Shown piece by piece: positions 1 through 7,903 of a stretch of 62,293 bases of DNA. The stretch is from NCBI GenBank assembly GCA_002027195.1, contig MWJO01000038.1:1-62293 (forward strand). Direction: 5' to 3'. The DNA comes from Streptomyces sp. GKU 895. GTDB lineage: Bacteria; Actinomycetota; Actinomycetes; Streptomycetales; Streptomycetaceae. A program made the position numbers and the translations under genes. Numbering within the stretch: position 1 is the first letter of the stretch; every line of letters starts with the position of its first letter. The notes under the pieces are model-generated. The model was not told the origin of the DNA and searched no databases. It worked only from the letters and a program-made list of their open reading frames with translations.

Positions 1-59
1 GTACTCACCCGAGAGACTCTCTCAGGCTTTCCTCCGGGCTTTTCCCTTCGGTCTTGCGT

Positions 60-262
60 TTCCGACTCTATCAGATCGTTTCCGGTTCTGATTTCCTCGG
101 TGCTTTCCAGGTTTCCGCTTTCGCGTTTCCCTTTCCGGCGGTTCCGACTCTATCAGATCCTTTCGGGCCTGACTCCCAGTCAGAGGGGCTTGCCTTTCCG
201 GCCGTTGGGCCGTTCCGACGAGTGAGACTTTAGCGGATTCCCGGCCCCCGAGCTAATCGGGG
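60..262. repeat. Gene-free stretch with an 18-bp direct repeat and small inverted repeats
   Basis: No convincing gene lies in the first 430 bases. An 18-bp motif beginning TTCCGACTCTATC is exactly repeated at 60-77 and 142-159. The 82-nt spacing is not a multiple of three, which argues against coding. Two dyads follow: CTGACT/AGTCAG at 169-174 and 178-183, and CCCCGA/TCGGGG around 245-262, which could be a weak terminator. I have no function for the repeat. Confidence 0.5.
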
Positions 263-479
263 TCCGCGCCCTTTCGAACGTGGATTCCTCATTTCGCAAA
301 TACGCATGGCGATACGCACGACAACGGATCGTCGATTGTTTGCTGGTACCTGCGGGATGGCTGTCCGGGGACCGACCGGAGTCGGCTCTCACGTCGGACA
401 ACTCGGAGAACAGTACGGACCGGGTCTGGGTGTGTCAACTCCGCTCCGGAGGAGACCCTCCCGGCGTACTCTGGGACGC

Positions 480-521
480 ATGACGACGCGTACGTACACC
501 CAGCTGTGGTGGGCCGCCTGA
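480..521 (+). CDS. 13-codon Trp-rich leader peptide of trpS
   Basis: The reading frame starts at ATG 480 and encodes MTTRTYTQLWWAA, ending at TGA 519-521. Two consecutive Trp codons (507-512) sit just before the stop. They lie immediately upstream of the first strand of a nested set of hairpins, the classic design of a ribosome-mediated attenuator leader. The Shine-Dalgarno is weak: GGGA at 473-476, with a stronger GGAGGA at 448-453 further away. An in-frame GTG at 432 is a possible earlier start. Its role would be to sense charged tRNA-Trp, not to make a useful product. Regulation of the S. coelicolor auxiliary trpRS1 by this mechanism is, as I recall, published; the assignment here rests on the sequence. 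Confidence 0.8.
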   Translation: MTTRTYTQLWWAA

Positions 522-572
522 CGGCGGCCGGTACTACGTATGCACTCAACGGCCGCCGCCTCGGCGGCCGTT
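512..572 (+). promoter_or_regulatory. Transcription attenuator with alternative hairpins ahead of trpS
   Basis: Four complementary segments are visible. Segment 1 (GGCCGCC, 512-518) pairs with segment 2 (GGCGGCC, 523-529). Segment 3 (548-558) pairs perfectly over 11 bp with segment 4 (562-572) across a 3-nt loop, forming the terminator; only a weak U-rich tract follows. Segment 2 plus its flanks (CGGCGGCCG, 522-530) also pairs perfectly with CGGCCGCCG in segment 3 (550-558), forming the antiterminator. A ribosome stalled on the Trp codons at 507-512 would mask segment 1, favour 2:3 pairing and allow trpS transcription when Trp-tRNA is scarce. Confidence 0.8.
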
Positions 573-645
573 CTCGTATCTCCCTCCAGAGCTCCAGGGG
601 GACGGCCCGCAGGAGCGGCGGTCCCGACCAGGAGGTGGAGTAGGG

Positions 646-1665
646 ATGACGCGGGTCTTCAGTGGGGTCAAGCCGACCGGGCATCTGACGCTGGGGAACT
701 ATCTGGGAGCCATGCGGCGGTGGGCTGCCGTGGATCAGCATCAGGCCGACGCGCTCTTCTGCGTCGTGGACCTGCACGCGCTGACCGTGGACCACGATCC
801 GGCGCGGGTGCGACGACTCAGCCGGCAGGCGGCGACGCTGTTGCTTGCGGCCGGGCTTGATCCGGAGCTGTGCACCGTGTTCGTACAGAGTCATGTCGAT
901 GAGCACGCGCGGCTGTCGTATGTGCTGGAGTGCGTGGCCACCGACGGCGAGATGCGGCGGATGATCCAGTACAAGGAGAAGGCCGCGCGGGAGCGGGCGC
1001 GTGGTGGGAGTGTGCGGCTGTCGCTGCTGACGTATCCCGTGCTGATGGCGGCGGACATCCTGGCGTATCAGACGGACGAGGTGCCGGTCGGGGACGACCA
1101 GACGCAGCATGTGGAGCTGGCGCGGGACATCGCGGTGCGGTTCAACCAGCGGTACGGCCATACGTTCGTGGTGCCTCGGGCCACGCGTCCCGGTGTGGCG
1201 GCCCGGGTCATGAACCTTCAGGATCCGGTGTCGAAGATGGGGAAGAGCGACGACGTCGGGCCGGGGATCGTCTATCTGCTGGACGAGCCGGACGTGGTGC
1301 GGAAGAAGGTCATGCGGGCGGTCACCGACAGCGGGTCCGAGGTCGTGTACGACCGGGAGGCGCGGCCGGGGGTGGCGAATCTGCTGGAGATCCTCGCGGC
1401 CTGCTCGGGTGGGAACCCCGAGGAGCTGGGCGGTGTATATGAGTCGTACGGCGCCTTGAAGAAGGACACCGCGGAGGCCGTGACGGAGGTTCTGAGGCCC
1501 GTGCAGGAGAGGCACAAGGAGTTGTGCGCGGATCCTGGCTATGTGGAGGGGGTGCTGCGGGATGGTGCGGAGAAGGCTCGGGCGATGGCCCGGCCGACCG
1601 TGGATGCCGCGTATCGGGCGATCGGGTTGCTGCCGGCGGCTGCCGATATCGGCGTGAGCGTATAG
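646..1665 (+). CDS. trpS: Tryptophanyl-tRNA synthetase, auxiliary TrpRS1 type
   Basis: This class I aminoacyl-tRNA synthetase (339 aa, normal length) charges tRNA-Trp in the cytoplasm. The HIGH-like signature is GNYLGA at residues 17-22 and the KMSKS loop is KMGKS at 197-201. ATG 646 is supported by GGAGG about 10 nt upstream. Residue 9 is Lys where Bacillus TrpRS has Gln; from memory, Lys here is associated with indolmycin tolerance. Together with the attenuator, this identifies the inducible, antibiotic-insensitive TrpRS1 (SCO3334 type) rather than the housekeeping copy. The gene stands alone and converges on proC. Confidence 0.93.
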   Translation: MTRVFSGVKPTGHLTLGNYLGAMRRWAAVDQHQADALFCVVDLHALTVDHDPARVRRLSRQAATLLLAAGLDPELCTVFVQSHVDEHARLSYVLECVATDGEMRRMIQYKEKAARERARGGSVRLSLLTYPVLMAADILAYQTDEVPVGDDQTQHVELARDIAVRFNQRYGHTFVVPRATRPGVAARVMNLQDPVSKMGKSDDVGPGIVYLLDEPDVVRKKVMRAVTDSGSEVVYDREARPGVANLLEILAACSGGNPEELGGVYESYGALKKDTAEAVTEVLRPVQERHKELCADPGYVEGVLRDGAEKARAMARPTVDAAYRAIGLLPAAADIGVSV

Positions 1666-1677
1666 GAGTGCGCTGCG

Positions 1678-1710
1678 CCGCCCCTCCCTCGGGTTGCGGG
1701 GTTGGGGCGG
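1678..1710. terminator. Probable bidirectional terminator between trpS and proC
   Basis: CCGCCCC (1678-1684) pairs perfectly with GGGGCGG (1704-1710) across a 19-nt loop. It lies in the 54-nt gap between the convergent trpS and proC stops. No strong U-tract follows, as is common in Streptomyces. Confidence 0.45.
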
Positions 1711-1719
1711 TCGGCGGTG

Positions 1720-2530
1720 TCAGTTGTTGCCGGAGGCCAGTTCGCGGCTGCGGTCGCGGGCGGCTTCGAGGGCGGCGATGAGGGCTGCTCGTACGCCGTG
1801 GTTCTCGAGCTCGCGGATGGCGTTGATCGTCGTGCCCGCGGGGGACGTGACGTTCTCGCGGAGCTTGACGGGGTGCTCTCCGCTGTCGCGGAGCATCGTG
1901 GCGGCGCCGATCGCGGACTGGACGATGAGGTCGTGGGCCTTGTCGCGGGGCAGGCCGAGCAGGATGCCGGCGTCCGTCATGGCTTCGACCAGGTAGAAGA
2001 AGTACGCCGGGCCGGAGCCGGAGAGGGCGGTGCAGGCGTCCTGCTGGGACTCGGGGACGCGGAGCGTCTTGCCGACGGCGCCGAAGATCTCCTCGGCGTG
2101 CGCGAGGTGGTCGGCGGTGGCGTGGCTGCCGGCGGAGATGACGGACATGGCCTCGTCGACGAGGGCGGGGGTGTTCGTCATGACGCGGACGACCGGGGTG
2201 CCCGCGGCGAGGCGCTCCTCGAAGAAGGAGGTGGGGATGCCCGCGGCGCCGCTGATGATCAGGCGGTCGGCGGGGACGTGCGGGGCGAGCTCGGTGAGGA
2301 GGGTGCCCATGTCCTGCGGCTTGACCGTGAGGATCAGGGTGTCGGCGGTCTTGGCGGCCTCGGCGTTGGTGACCGGGGTGACGCCGTAGCGCGCCTGGAG
2401 TTCCTCGGCTCGCTCCTGTCGGCGGGCGGTGACGAGGAGGTCGGCCGGGGCCCAGCCGCCTCGGATCATTCCGCCTGAGCAGGGCTTCGCCGATCTTGCC
2501 GGTGCCGAGGACTGCGACTTTCTGGGTCAT
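1720..2530 (-). CDS. proC: Pyrroline-5-carboxylate reductase (frameshifted in this sequence)
   Basis: ProC catalyses the last step of proline synthesis, NAD(P)H reduction of 1-pyrroline-5-carboxylate. The first 18 residues (MTQKVAVLGTGKIGEALL, ATG at 2530) carry the Rossmann GxGxxG. The body, including LSGSGPAYFF and the C-terminal dimerisation helices, reads in another frame from about 2469. Removing one C from the CC at 2474-2475 joins them as ...EALLSGMIRGGW..., giving about 270 aa, the family length. I infer a one-base insertion, more likely a consensus error than a true mutation, because everything else is intact. Confidence 0.88.
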
Positions 2531-2664
2531 GGCTGCGGGTGCCCTCGGGGTGCGTCGTCGGGTTCATCCTCGCACGGGTCGGGGTGCGGCTCGGTTGTCC
2601 GGTGGGCGGGATGTCCGGGCGGACGGCCGGGCGGGGCGGAGTGTGGGCGTGGGCACCCGTGCGG

Positions 2665-3454
2665 CTACTCGGTCCTGCGCCTGAGGGTCGCGGCGCCGAG
2701 GCCGAGGACCAGCAGGGCGCAGCCGGCCACGATCAGGGCGTCGCGGACGAAGGTGGCGGTCATGTCGGTGTGCTTGAGGACCTCGTTCATGCCGTCGACC
2801 GCGTAGGACATGGGGAGGACGTTGGAGATGGCCTCCAGGACGGGGTGCATGTTGTCGCGGGGTGTGAACAGGCCGCAGAGGAGGAGCTGGGGGAAGATCA
2901 CGGCCGGCATGAACTGGACGGCCTGGAACTCGGAGGCGGCGAAGGCCGAGACGAAGAGGCCGAGGGCGGTGCCGAGGAGGGCGTCGAGCAGGGCGACCAG
3001 GAGCAGCAGCCAGGGGCTGCCGGTGACGTCGAGGCCGAGGCCCCAGAGGGCGAGGGCGGTGGCGAGGGCGGACTGGATGATCGCGAGGGTGCCGAAGGCG
3101 AGGGCGTAGCCGGCGATGAGGTCGCCTTTGCCCAGCGGCATGGCGAGGAGGCGTTCGAGGGTGCCGGAGGTGCGTTCGCGGAGGGTGGCGATGGAGGTGA
3201 CCAGGAACATCGTGATCAGCGGGAAGATCCCGAGGAGGGAGGCGCCGATGTTGTCGAAGGTCTGCGGGCTGCCGTCGAAGACGTAGCGCAGCAGGAACAG
3301 CATCACGCAGGGCACCAGGATCATCAGCGCGATCGAGCGCGGGTCGTGGCGGAGCTGGCGCAGGACGCGGGCGGCGGTGGCGAGGGTGCGGGAGGCGTTG
3401 AGGTGGCTGGTCGGGGCGGGGGCTAGCGGCGGGGGTGGTGGTCGTGGTGCTCAT
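2665..3454 (-). CDS. ABC-2 type transporter permease (frameshift near the N terminus)
   Basis: This is the membrane subunit of an ABC exporter, with six predicted membrane segments and the ABC-2 pattern in which cytoplasmic RERTSGTLERLLAMP precedes the second helix. The ATG at 3454 overlaps the stop of the upstream ATPase gene (ATGA), so the two are translationally coupled. The start reads MSTTTTTP, but the body continues in another frame as LAPAPTSHLNASRTL.... One extra base in the G5 run at 3431-3435 explains this. The in-frame ATG at 3324 falls within the first helix and is a poor start. The substrate cannot be deduced; this subfamily exports drugs, peptides or lipids. Confidence 0.85.
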
Positions 3455-4242
3455 CGGGTCGTCTCCTTCTTGCGTCCGGCCGCGACGGCCTCGTCCACGA
3501 GGTGCAGGAATGCGTCTTCGACGGTCTCGGAGCCGGTGCGGGTGCGCAGGGCGTCCGGGGTGTCGTCGGCGAGGATCTCGCCCTCGCGCATGAGGAGGAG
3601 GCGGTGGCAGCGCTCGGCCTCGTCCATGACGTGGGAGGAGATGAGGAGGGTGGCGCCGCGTTGGGCGGCGATGTCGTGGAAGAGGGTCCACAGGTCGCGG
3701 CGCAGGACGGGGTCCAGGCCGACCGTCGGCTCGTCCAGGACGAGGAGTTCGGGTGCGCCGAGGAGGGCCACGGCCAGGGAGACGCGGCTGCGCTGGCCGC
3801 CGGAGAGGTTCCCTGCGAGGGCGTCGGCGCGGCTGGTGAGGTCGACGTCCTCGATGACTCGGGTGACGTCGGAGTGGCGGCGTTCGGCGGCGGCGCGGCC
3901 GGGGGTGAGGATCGCGGCGAAGTAGTCGAGGTTCTGGCGGACGGTCAGGTCGTCGTAGACGGAGGGGGCTTGGGTGACGTAGCCGATGCGGGTGCGCAGG
4001 GTGGGGTGTCCGGCGGGGCGGCCGAGTACGTCGAGGGTTCCGGTGACCTTGGCCTGAGTGCCGACGACGGACCGCATGAGGGTGGATTTGCCGCAGCCGG
4101 AGGGGCCGAGCAGTCCGGTGATCTGGCCGCGGGGGACGGTGAAGTCGAGGCCGCGCAGGACGGTTCGGGGGCCGCGGACGACGGTGAGGCCTGCGGCGTG
4201 GACGGCGGGGGTGTCGGGAGGCCCCTCTGAATAATTCATCAT
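3451..4242 (-). CDS. ABC transporter ATP-binding protein
   Basis: This is the nucleotide-binding subunit that powers the adjoining ABC-2 permease. All ABC motifs are present: Walker A GPSGCGKST, Q-loop YVTQAPS, signature LSGGQ, Walker B LLVLDEPT and H-loop SSH. It has about 263 aa with a short C-terminal extension. The start is MMNYSEG; the two ATGs at 4242 and 4239 are equally possible. No Shine-Dalgarno is visible, and an AT-rich -10-like ATTATT lies 6 nt upstream, so the message is probably leaderless. The start codon sits in the centre of an inverted-repeat operator, implying direct repression. Confidence 0.9.
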   Translation of the reverse strand: MMNYSEGPPDTPAVHAAGLTVVRGPRTVLRGLDFTVPRGQITGLLGPSGCGKSTLMRSVVGTQAKVTGTLDVLGRPAGHPTLRTRIGYVTQAPSVYDDLTVRQNLDYFAAILTPGRAAAERRHSDVTRVIEDVDLTSRADALAGNLSGGQRSRVSLAVALLGAPELLVLDEPTVGLDPVLRRDLWTLFHDIAAQRGATLLISSHVMDEAERCHRLLLMREGEILADDTPDALRTRTGSETVEDAFLHLVDEAVAAGRKKETTR

Positions 4243-4254
4243 GCGATGAATAAT
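4231..4254. promoter_or_regulatory. Inverted-repeat operator over the ABC exporter start codon
   Basis: ATTCATC (4234-4240) and GATGAAT (4245-4251) form a perfect 7-bp dyad around ATGC. With one mismatch the arms extend to 10 bp (4231-4254). This is an AT-rich island in very GC-rich DNA. It covers both the start codon and the likely -10 of the ATPase gene. The cognate regulator, probably TetR, PadR or GntR type, is not encoded nearby. Confidence 0.65.
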
Positions 4255-4419
4255 GCTCTCGTGGACGGGGGCCGTCAAGCGGCGCGCGTGCGGCGTGATC
4301 GGCGGCGCAGGCGCGTGACGGTGTGACCGGAGGCAGGTGGGCCGGTCCTGGTCCGGCCCTTGCGCCTCGAGAGCCCCCTGCGGCCCGCCGGAACGGACTG
4401 CGCGATCAACTCCCTTTCC

Positions 4420-4461
4420 TGACAATGGGTTTCAGTGCCGCGTACTCCCCCGACGCGGCAC
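4420..4461 (+). promoter_or_regulatory. Zur-box-like sequence and hairpin upstream of the SulP gene
   Basis: TGACAATGGGTTTCA (4420-4434) matches the actinobacterial zinc-uptake-regulator box TGAAAATGATTTTCA (recalled) at 12 of 15 positions. It is immediately followed by a perfect 9-bp hairpin, GTGCCGCGT/ACGCGGCAC (4435-4443 and 4453-4461). Both lie in the probable promoter/leader of the permease gene. Zinc control is inference only. Confidence 0.35.
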
Positions 4462-4514
4462 GCCCACGCATCTCCCGTAGCTCCCATGGCTTCGTCACCG
4501 GAGGTGCTCCTGTC

Positions 4515-5957
4515 ATGCGTGTACTGCGCGCTCGCGTACGCAAGGCCGATCTGTTCGCGTCCCTCGTCGTGTTTCTCGTGGCGCTGCCGCTGTGTGTTGG
4601 GGTCGCCATCGCCTCCGGTGTGCCGGCCGAGCTGGGGCTGGTGACCGGGATCGTCGGCGGGCTGGTCGCCGGGGCGCTGCCGGGCAGCAGCCTCCAGGTG
4701 AGCGGGCCGGCGGCGGGGCTCACGGTGCTGGTCCACGAGGCCGTGCACCGGTACGGCGTCGGGGCGCTCGGGGTGCTGGTGTTCGGGGCCGGGCTGGTGC
4801 AGCTCGGGCTCGGGGTGCTGCGGCTGGGGCGGTGGTTCAGGGCCGTGTCCGTGGCGGTCGTGCAGGGGATGCTCTGCGGGATCGGGCTCGTCCTGGTGGC
4901 CGGTCAGGTGTATGCGCTGGGCGACGCGACGGCCCCGGGCGGCGGGTTGGGCAAGCTCACCGGGCTGGTGTCGTTGCCGTCGCTGCTGGACCCGGTGGCG
5001 TTGTCAGTGGGGGCTGTCACTATGGCCGTACTGCTGCTGTGGCCGCGATGGAAGCGCGGGGCTCGCCTGGTGCCCGCGCCGCTGGTCGCGGTCGGCCTCG
5101 CGGCGGCGGTGACCGGGGTGTTCGGCCTTCAGGTGCGGCGGGTCGAAGTGCACGGACTGCTGGATGCCGTACGGCTGCCGGAGGCCGCGGATGTCGGGCG
5201 GCTCACGGAAGTGGGCGTGTTGGGGACGGTCGCCGCGTTCGCGTTGATCGCGTCGGCGGAGTCCCTGTTCAGCGCGGCGGCGGTGGACCGGCTGCATGAC
5301 GGGCGGCGTACGGACTACGACCGTGAGCTGATCGCGCAGGGCGCGGGCAACGCGGTGTGCGGGGTGCTCGGGGCGCTGCCGATGACCGCGGTGATCGTGC
5401 GGAGCGCGGCGAACGTCCAAGCGGGGGCGCAGACCAAGGCCTCCCGGGTGCTGCACGGGGTGTGGCTGCTGTTGTTCACGGTGGTCGTGCCCGGGGTGCT
5501 CGGGGTGATTCCGGTGGCGGCGCTGGCCGCGCTGCTGGTGCACGCCGGGTGCAAGCTCGTGCCGGTGCGGGAGGTGCGGGTGTTGTGGCGCGGGCATCGC
5601 GGGGAGGTGGTCGTGCTGGTGGTGACGGCGACGGCGATCGTCGTGGGGAACTTGTTCGAGGGGGTGTTGGTGGGGTTGGCGCTGGCGGTGGCGAAGACCG
5701 CGTGGGATGCCAGCCATGTGCATGTGGAGACCGAGGACCGGGGTGAGGCGGGGCTCGTCGTCCGGGTGCTGGGGCATGCGACGTTCCTGCGGCTGCCCAA
5801 GCTGCTGGACGCGCTGGAGGCGTTGCCGCGTGACCGGGAGGTGCGGCTGGAGCTGGGCGGGCTGCGGCATCTGGACCATGCGTGCGCGGCGGCCCTGGAG
5901 GGGTGGGCCGCCGGGCGGGGTCAGGCGTTGAGGGCGACCAGCAGCCTCACGTCGTAG
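4515..5957 (+). CDS. SulP family inorganic anion permease with STAS domain
   Basis: This multi-pass membrane transporter of the SLC26/SulP family moves sulfate, bicarbonate or similar anions. About 11 hydrophobic segments (residues 10-390) include the first-helix region with LPLCVGVAIASG. The C-terminal 80 residues form a STAS domain, including DREVRLELGGLRHLDHACAAALE. ATG 4515 is preferred because GGAGGTG lies 9-15 nt upstream; an in-frame ATG at 4425 would add 30 residues without a better ribosome site. At 480 aa it lacks the carbonic anhydrase domain fused to some bacterial SulPs. The last 37 bp overlap the tail of the convergent methyltransferase gene. Confidence 0.85.
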   Translation: MRVLRARVRKADLFASLVVFLVALPLCVGVAIASGVPAELGLVTGIVGGLVAGALPGSSLQVSGPAAGLTVLVHEAVHRYGVGALGVLVFGAGLVQLGLGVLRLGRWFRAVSVAVVQGMLCGIGLVLVAGQVYALGDATAPGGGLGKLTGLVSLPSLLDPVALSVGAVTMAVLLLWPRWKRGARLVPAPLVAVGLAAAVTGVFGLQVRRVEVHGLLDAVRLPEAADVGRLTEVGVLGTVAAFALIASAESLFSAAAVDRLHDGRRTDYDRELIAQGAGNAVCGVLGALPMTAVIVRSAANVQAGAQTKASRVLHGVWLLLFTVVVPGVLGVIPVAALAALLVHAGCKLVPVREVRVLWRGHRGEVVVLVVTATAIVVGNLFEGVLVGLALAVAKTAWDASHVHVETEDRGEAGLVVRVLGHATFLRLPKLLDALEALPRDREVRLELGGLRHLDHACAAALEGWAAGRGQALRATSSLTS

Positions 5958-6688
5958 GTGACCTCGACGATTCCGTCCGGGAAGGCCTGAAGCAGATGCC
6001 GGCGCTCCTCGGTGAGGAAGGCCGTGGTGTGTTCCTCGTCGGCGACCAGGAAGATCGAGTGGCTGCCGAGGTTGGCGAGGTGGATGTCGACGGGGACGCG
6101 GCGGCTCCAGCGGACCGTGCGCTGACGGAAGTCGAGCCGGCCGGAGGGGTCGATGACCCGGGCGTTGACGTTCCGCTGCTCGGCGGGGACGTCCACGGCG
6201 AAGTGGCGCTCCATCCGTCGCGCGGCGTCGGCGAGCCAGGGCACGTCCAGGGCGTCGGTGTTCCACCACAGCGCGAGCGCGCCGCCCGGCCGCAGCACCC
6301 GGAGGGCTTCCGGGACGGCCAGGGCGGGGTCGGTCCAGTGCCAGGCCTGGGCATAGGTGACGAGGTCGACGGAGGAGTCGGCCAGCGGCAGGGTGTTGCC
6401 GTCGCCGCGCACGATCGGTAGGTCGGGGTGGCCGCGGCGGAACTGGGCGGCCATGCCGTCGCCGGGTTCGACGGCGATGACGTCGGCGCCGCGGGCGTGC
6501 AGGAGGGCGGTGGCGATCCCGGTGCCGGCGCCCACGTCCGCGACGCGGGCGCCGGCGAGGGGCCGGCCCGCGAGGTCCTCGACGGCGTCGAAGAGGGCGG
6601 GCGGATAGGAGGGGCGGTTCGCCGCGTACTGGGCTGCGGCGGCGTTGAAGGACTGGGCACGGGCGCTGTGCGAGGAGGCCGTGGTCAT
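5921..6688 (-). CDS. Class I SAM-dependent methyltransferase
   Basis: A 255-aa Rossmann methyltransferase of the UbiE/Methyltransf_11 type. Motif I is VADVGAGTGIAT (about residues 49-60), motif II the acidic EPGDGM, and post-motif residues LPLADSSVDLV and LRVLRPGGALAL follow. The WHW pair after motif II resembles trans-aconitate-methyltransferase-like members. The N-terminal SFNAAAAQYAANRPSYP is typical of this family. The substrate is unknown. The gene is monocistronic and convergent with the SulP gene. Confidence 0.8.
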   Translation of the reverse strand: MTTASSHSARAQSFNAAAAQYAANRPSYPPALFDAVEDLAGRPLAGARVADVGAGTGIATALLHARGADVIAVEPGDGMAAQFRRGHPDLPIVRGDGNTLPLADSSVDLVTYAQAWHWTDPALAVPEALRVLRPGGALALWWNTDALDVPWLADAARRMERHFAVDVPAEQRNVNARVIDPSGRLDFRQRTVRWSRRVPVDIHLANLGSHSIFLVADEEHTTAFLTEERRHLLQAFPDGIVEVTYDVRLLVALNA

Positions 6689-6773
6689 ACGGCCATGGTG
6701 GCGGAGGTGGGTGCAGGGTGCAGTGAGTTTTAGGTGAGAGGAGATGCGGCGCCCGGCGCTGTGCCCTTGCCGC

Positions 6774-7276
6774 TCAGGAGCGGCGGCGCTTCTTCGACGG
6801 GTTGCCGGAGCGGCGGGTGGTGCGCTTCTCGTGCTGCTTGAGGGCGGCCTCGTACTCCTCGCGGTGGAGCTTCTCGCCGGGGGCCTCGGTGAGGGAGCGG
6901 AAGAAGTAGGCGAGGAGGGAGCCGACGAAGCCGATGGCGAGCAGGCCGCGCAGGGAGGCCTGGCGGTCGGGGTCGGGGCGCTTGGTGAAGCCGTCCCAGG
7001 TGTGCCGGAAGGCGAGGGCGCTGCAGATCGCGAACATCACGACCATGAGGAGGGTGACGAAGCTGCCGATGTCGGCGATCGCGAGGCCTTCGTAGGCGAA
7101 GCGGAGCACCAGGCAGGAGGCGACGGCCGCGGCGAGGGAGCCGGCAGCGGCGCCGACACGGCGGGCCGTGTAGCCGTTGGTGTGGTCGACCCAGGTCGTG
7201 CCGAAGAAGCGGATGGGTTCCGGGCGGGGCCCGTCACCGGGTCCGCGCTGTCCTGGGGGCCGTGTTCGTCGCTCAC
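6774..7276 (-). CDS. Small integral membrane protein (frameshifted)
   Basis: I do not recognise the function. The protein would be about 167 aa with four hydrophobic segments and a very basic C-terminal tail (TTRRSGNPSKKRRR). GTG 7276 starts SDEHGPQDSADP. The rest, beginning PEPIRFFGTTWVDH, reads in another frame through to 6774. A missing G near 7233 restores one continuous protein. EAPGEKLHREEYEAALKQHEKR suggests a short cytoplasmic coiled region after the last helix. Confidence 0.6.
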
Positions 7277-7392
7277 GCGTCGATTATGGCCGGGGACGGG
7301 CGCGGGCCCGGCGGAGGGCTCAGCGGCGTCCGGTCGTACGGCCGTCGCTGCCCGCCCCCCGTCAGGTGTCCGAGCCGCAGATCTGACGAGGG

Positions 7393-7722
7393 TCAGACCG
7401 AGCAGCGCGGACGGATGTAGCCGTCGCTGCCAGTGTTCACGTACGCGTCCGAGACGTACTTGCCGTTGGCGATGGAGTCCCAGATGTTGCTCGTGCCGTA
7501 CGGGCCCGAGACGGTGGTGCCGGGCGTCTGGCACAGGATCGCGACCCTGGCGCCCTCGGGCAGCACGTCCACGATGGAGTAGGTGGTGCCCGGCCCGCTG
7601 CGGACGTTGAGCCGCACCCCGGGCGCAACCGAGTAGTAGCGCACGGTCGTTGCCGATTCCGTCGCCGTCACGGCGATCCCGTGCTCGGCGCCCTCGACCT
7701 CTTCGACACGCTCGACCGACAT
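7393..7722 (-). CDS. Bacterial SH3 domain protein
   Basis: A 109-aa protein whose residues 28-105 form one SH3_3-type domain: LNVRSGPGTTYSIVDVLPEG, then a G-x-W-D-x-I hydrophobic core and C-terminal GYIRPRC. Such domains often bind peptidoglycan or peptides. Unusually, no signal peptide is visible in front (MSVERVEEVEGAEHG), so export is uncertain. Two cysteines could form a disulfide. ATG 7722 has GGGGGAGG 5 nt upstream. It is divergent from the kinase gene at 7904. Confidence 0.7.
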   Translation of the reverse strand: MSVERVEEVEGAEHGIAVTATESATTVRYYSVAPGVRLNVRSGPGTTYSIVDVLPEGARVAILCQTPGTTVSGPYGTSNIWDSIANGKYVSDAYVNTGSDGYIRPRCSV

Positions 7723-7903
7723 GAAAAGCCTCCCCCGTTGAGTCCCACGCTTCCCGTGGGCCCCTTTGATTCCCCCACGACACGTCTCGAAACAGACGTG
7801 CGCGACTCGAACACAAACGCTAGCAAGCCGCCTCTGTCTCGTACGAGTCATCGACTAGGCTCCGTGCGTCGCGCACGCGGACGAACAGCACGGGGGTGGT
7901 CCC

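Noticed and set aside
400..645. T-box riboswitch before trpS
   Set aside because: No T-box core sequence is present; the leader peptide with Trp codons and competing hairpins explains the region better.
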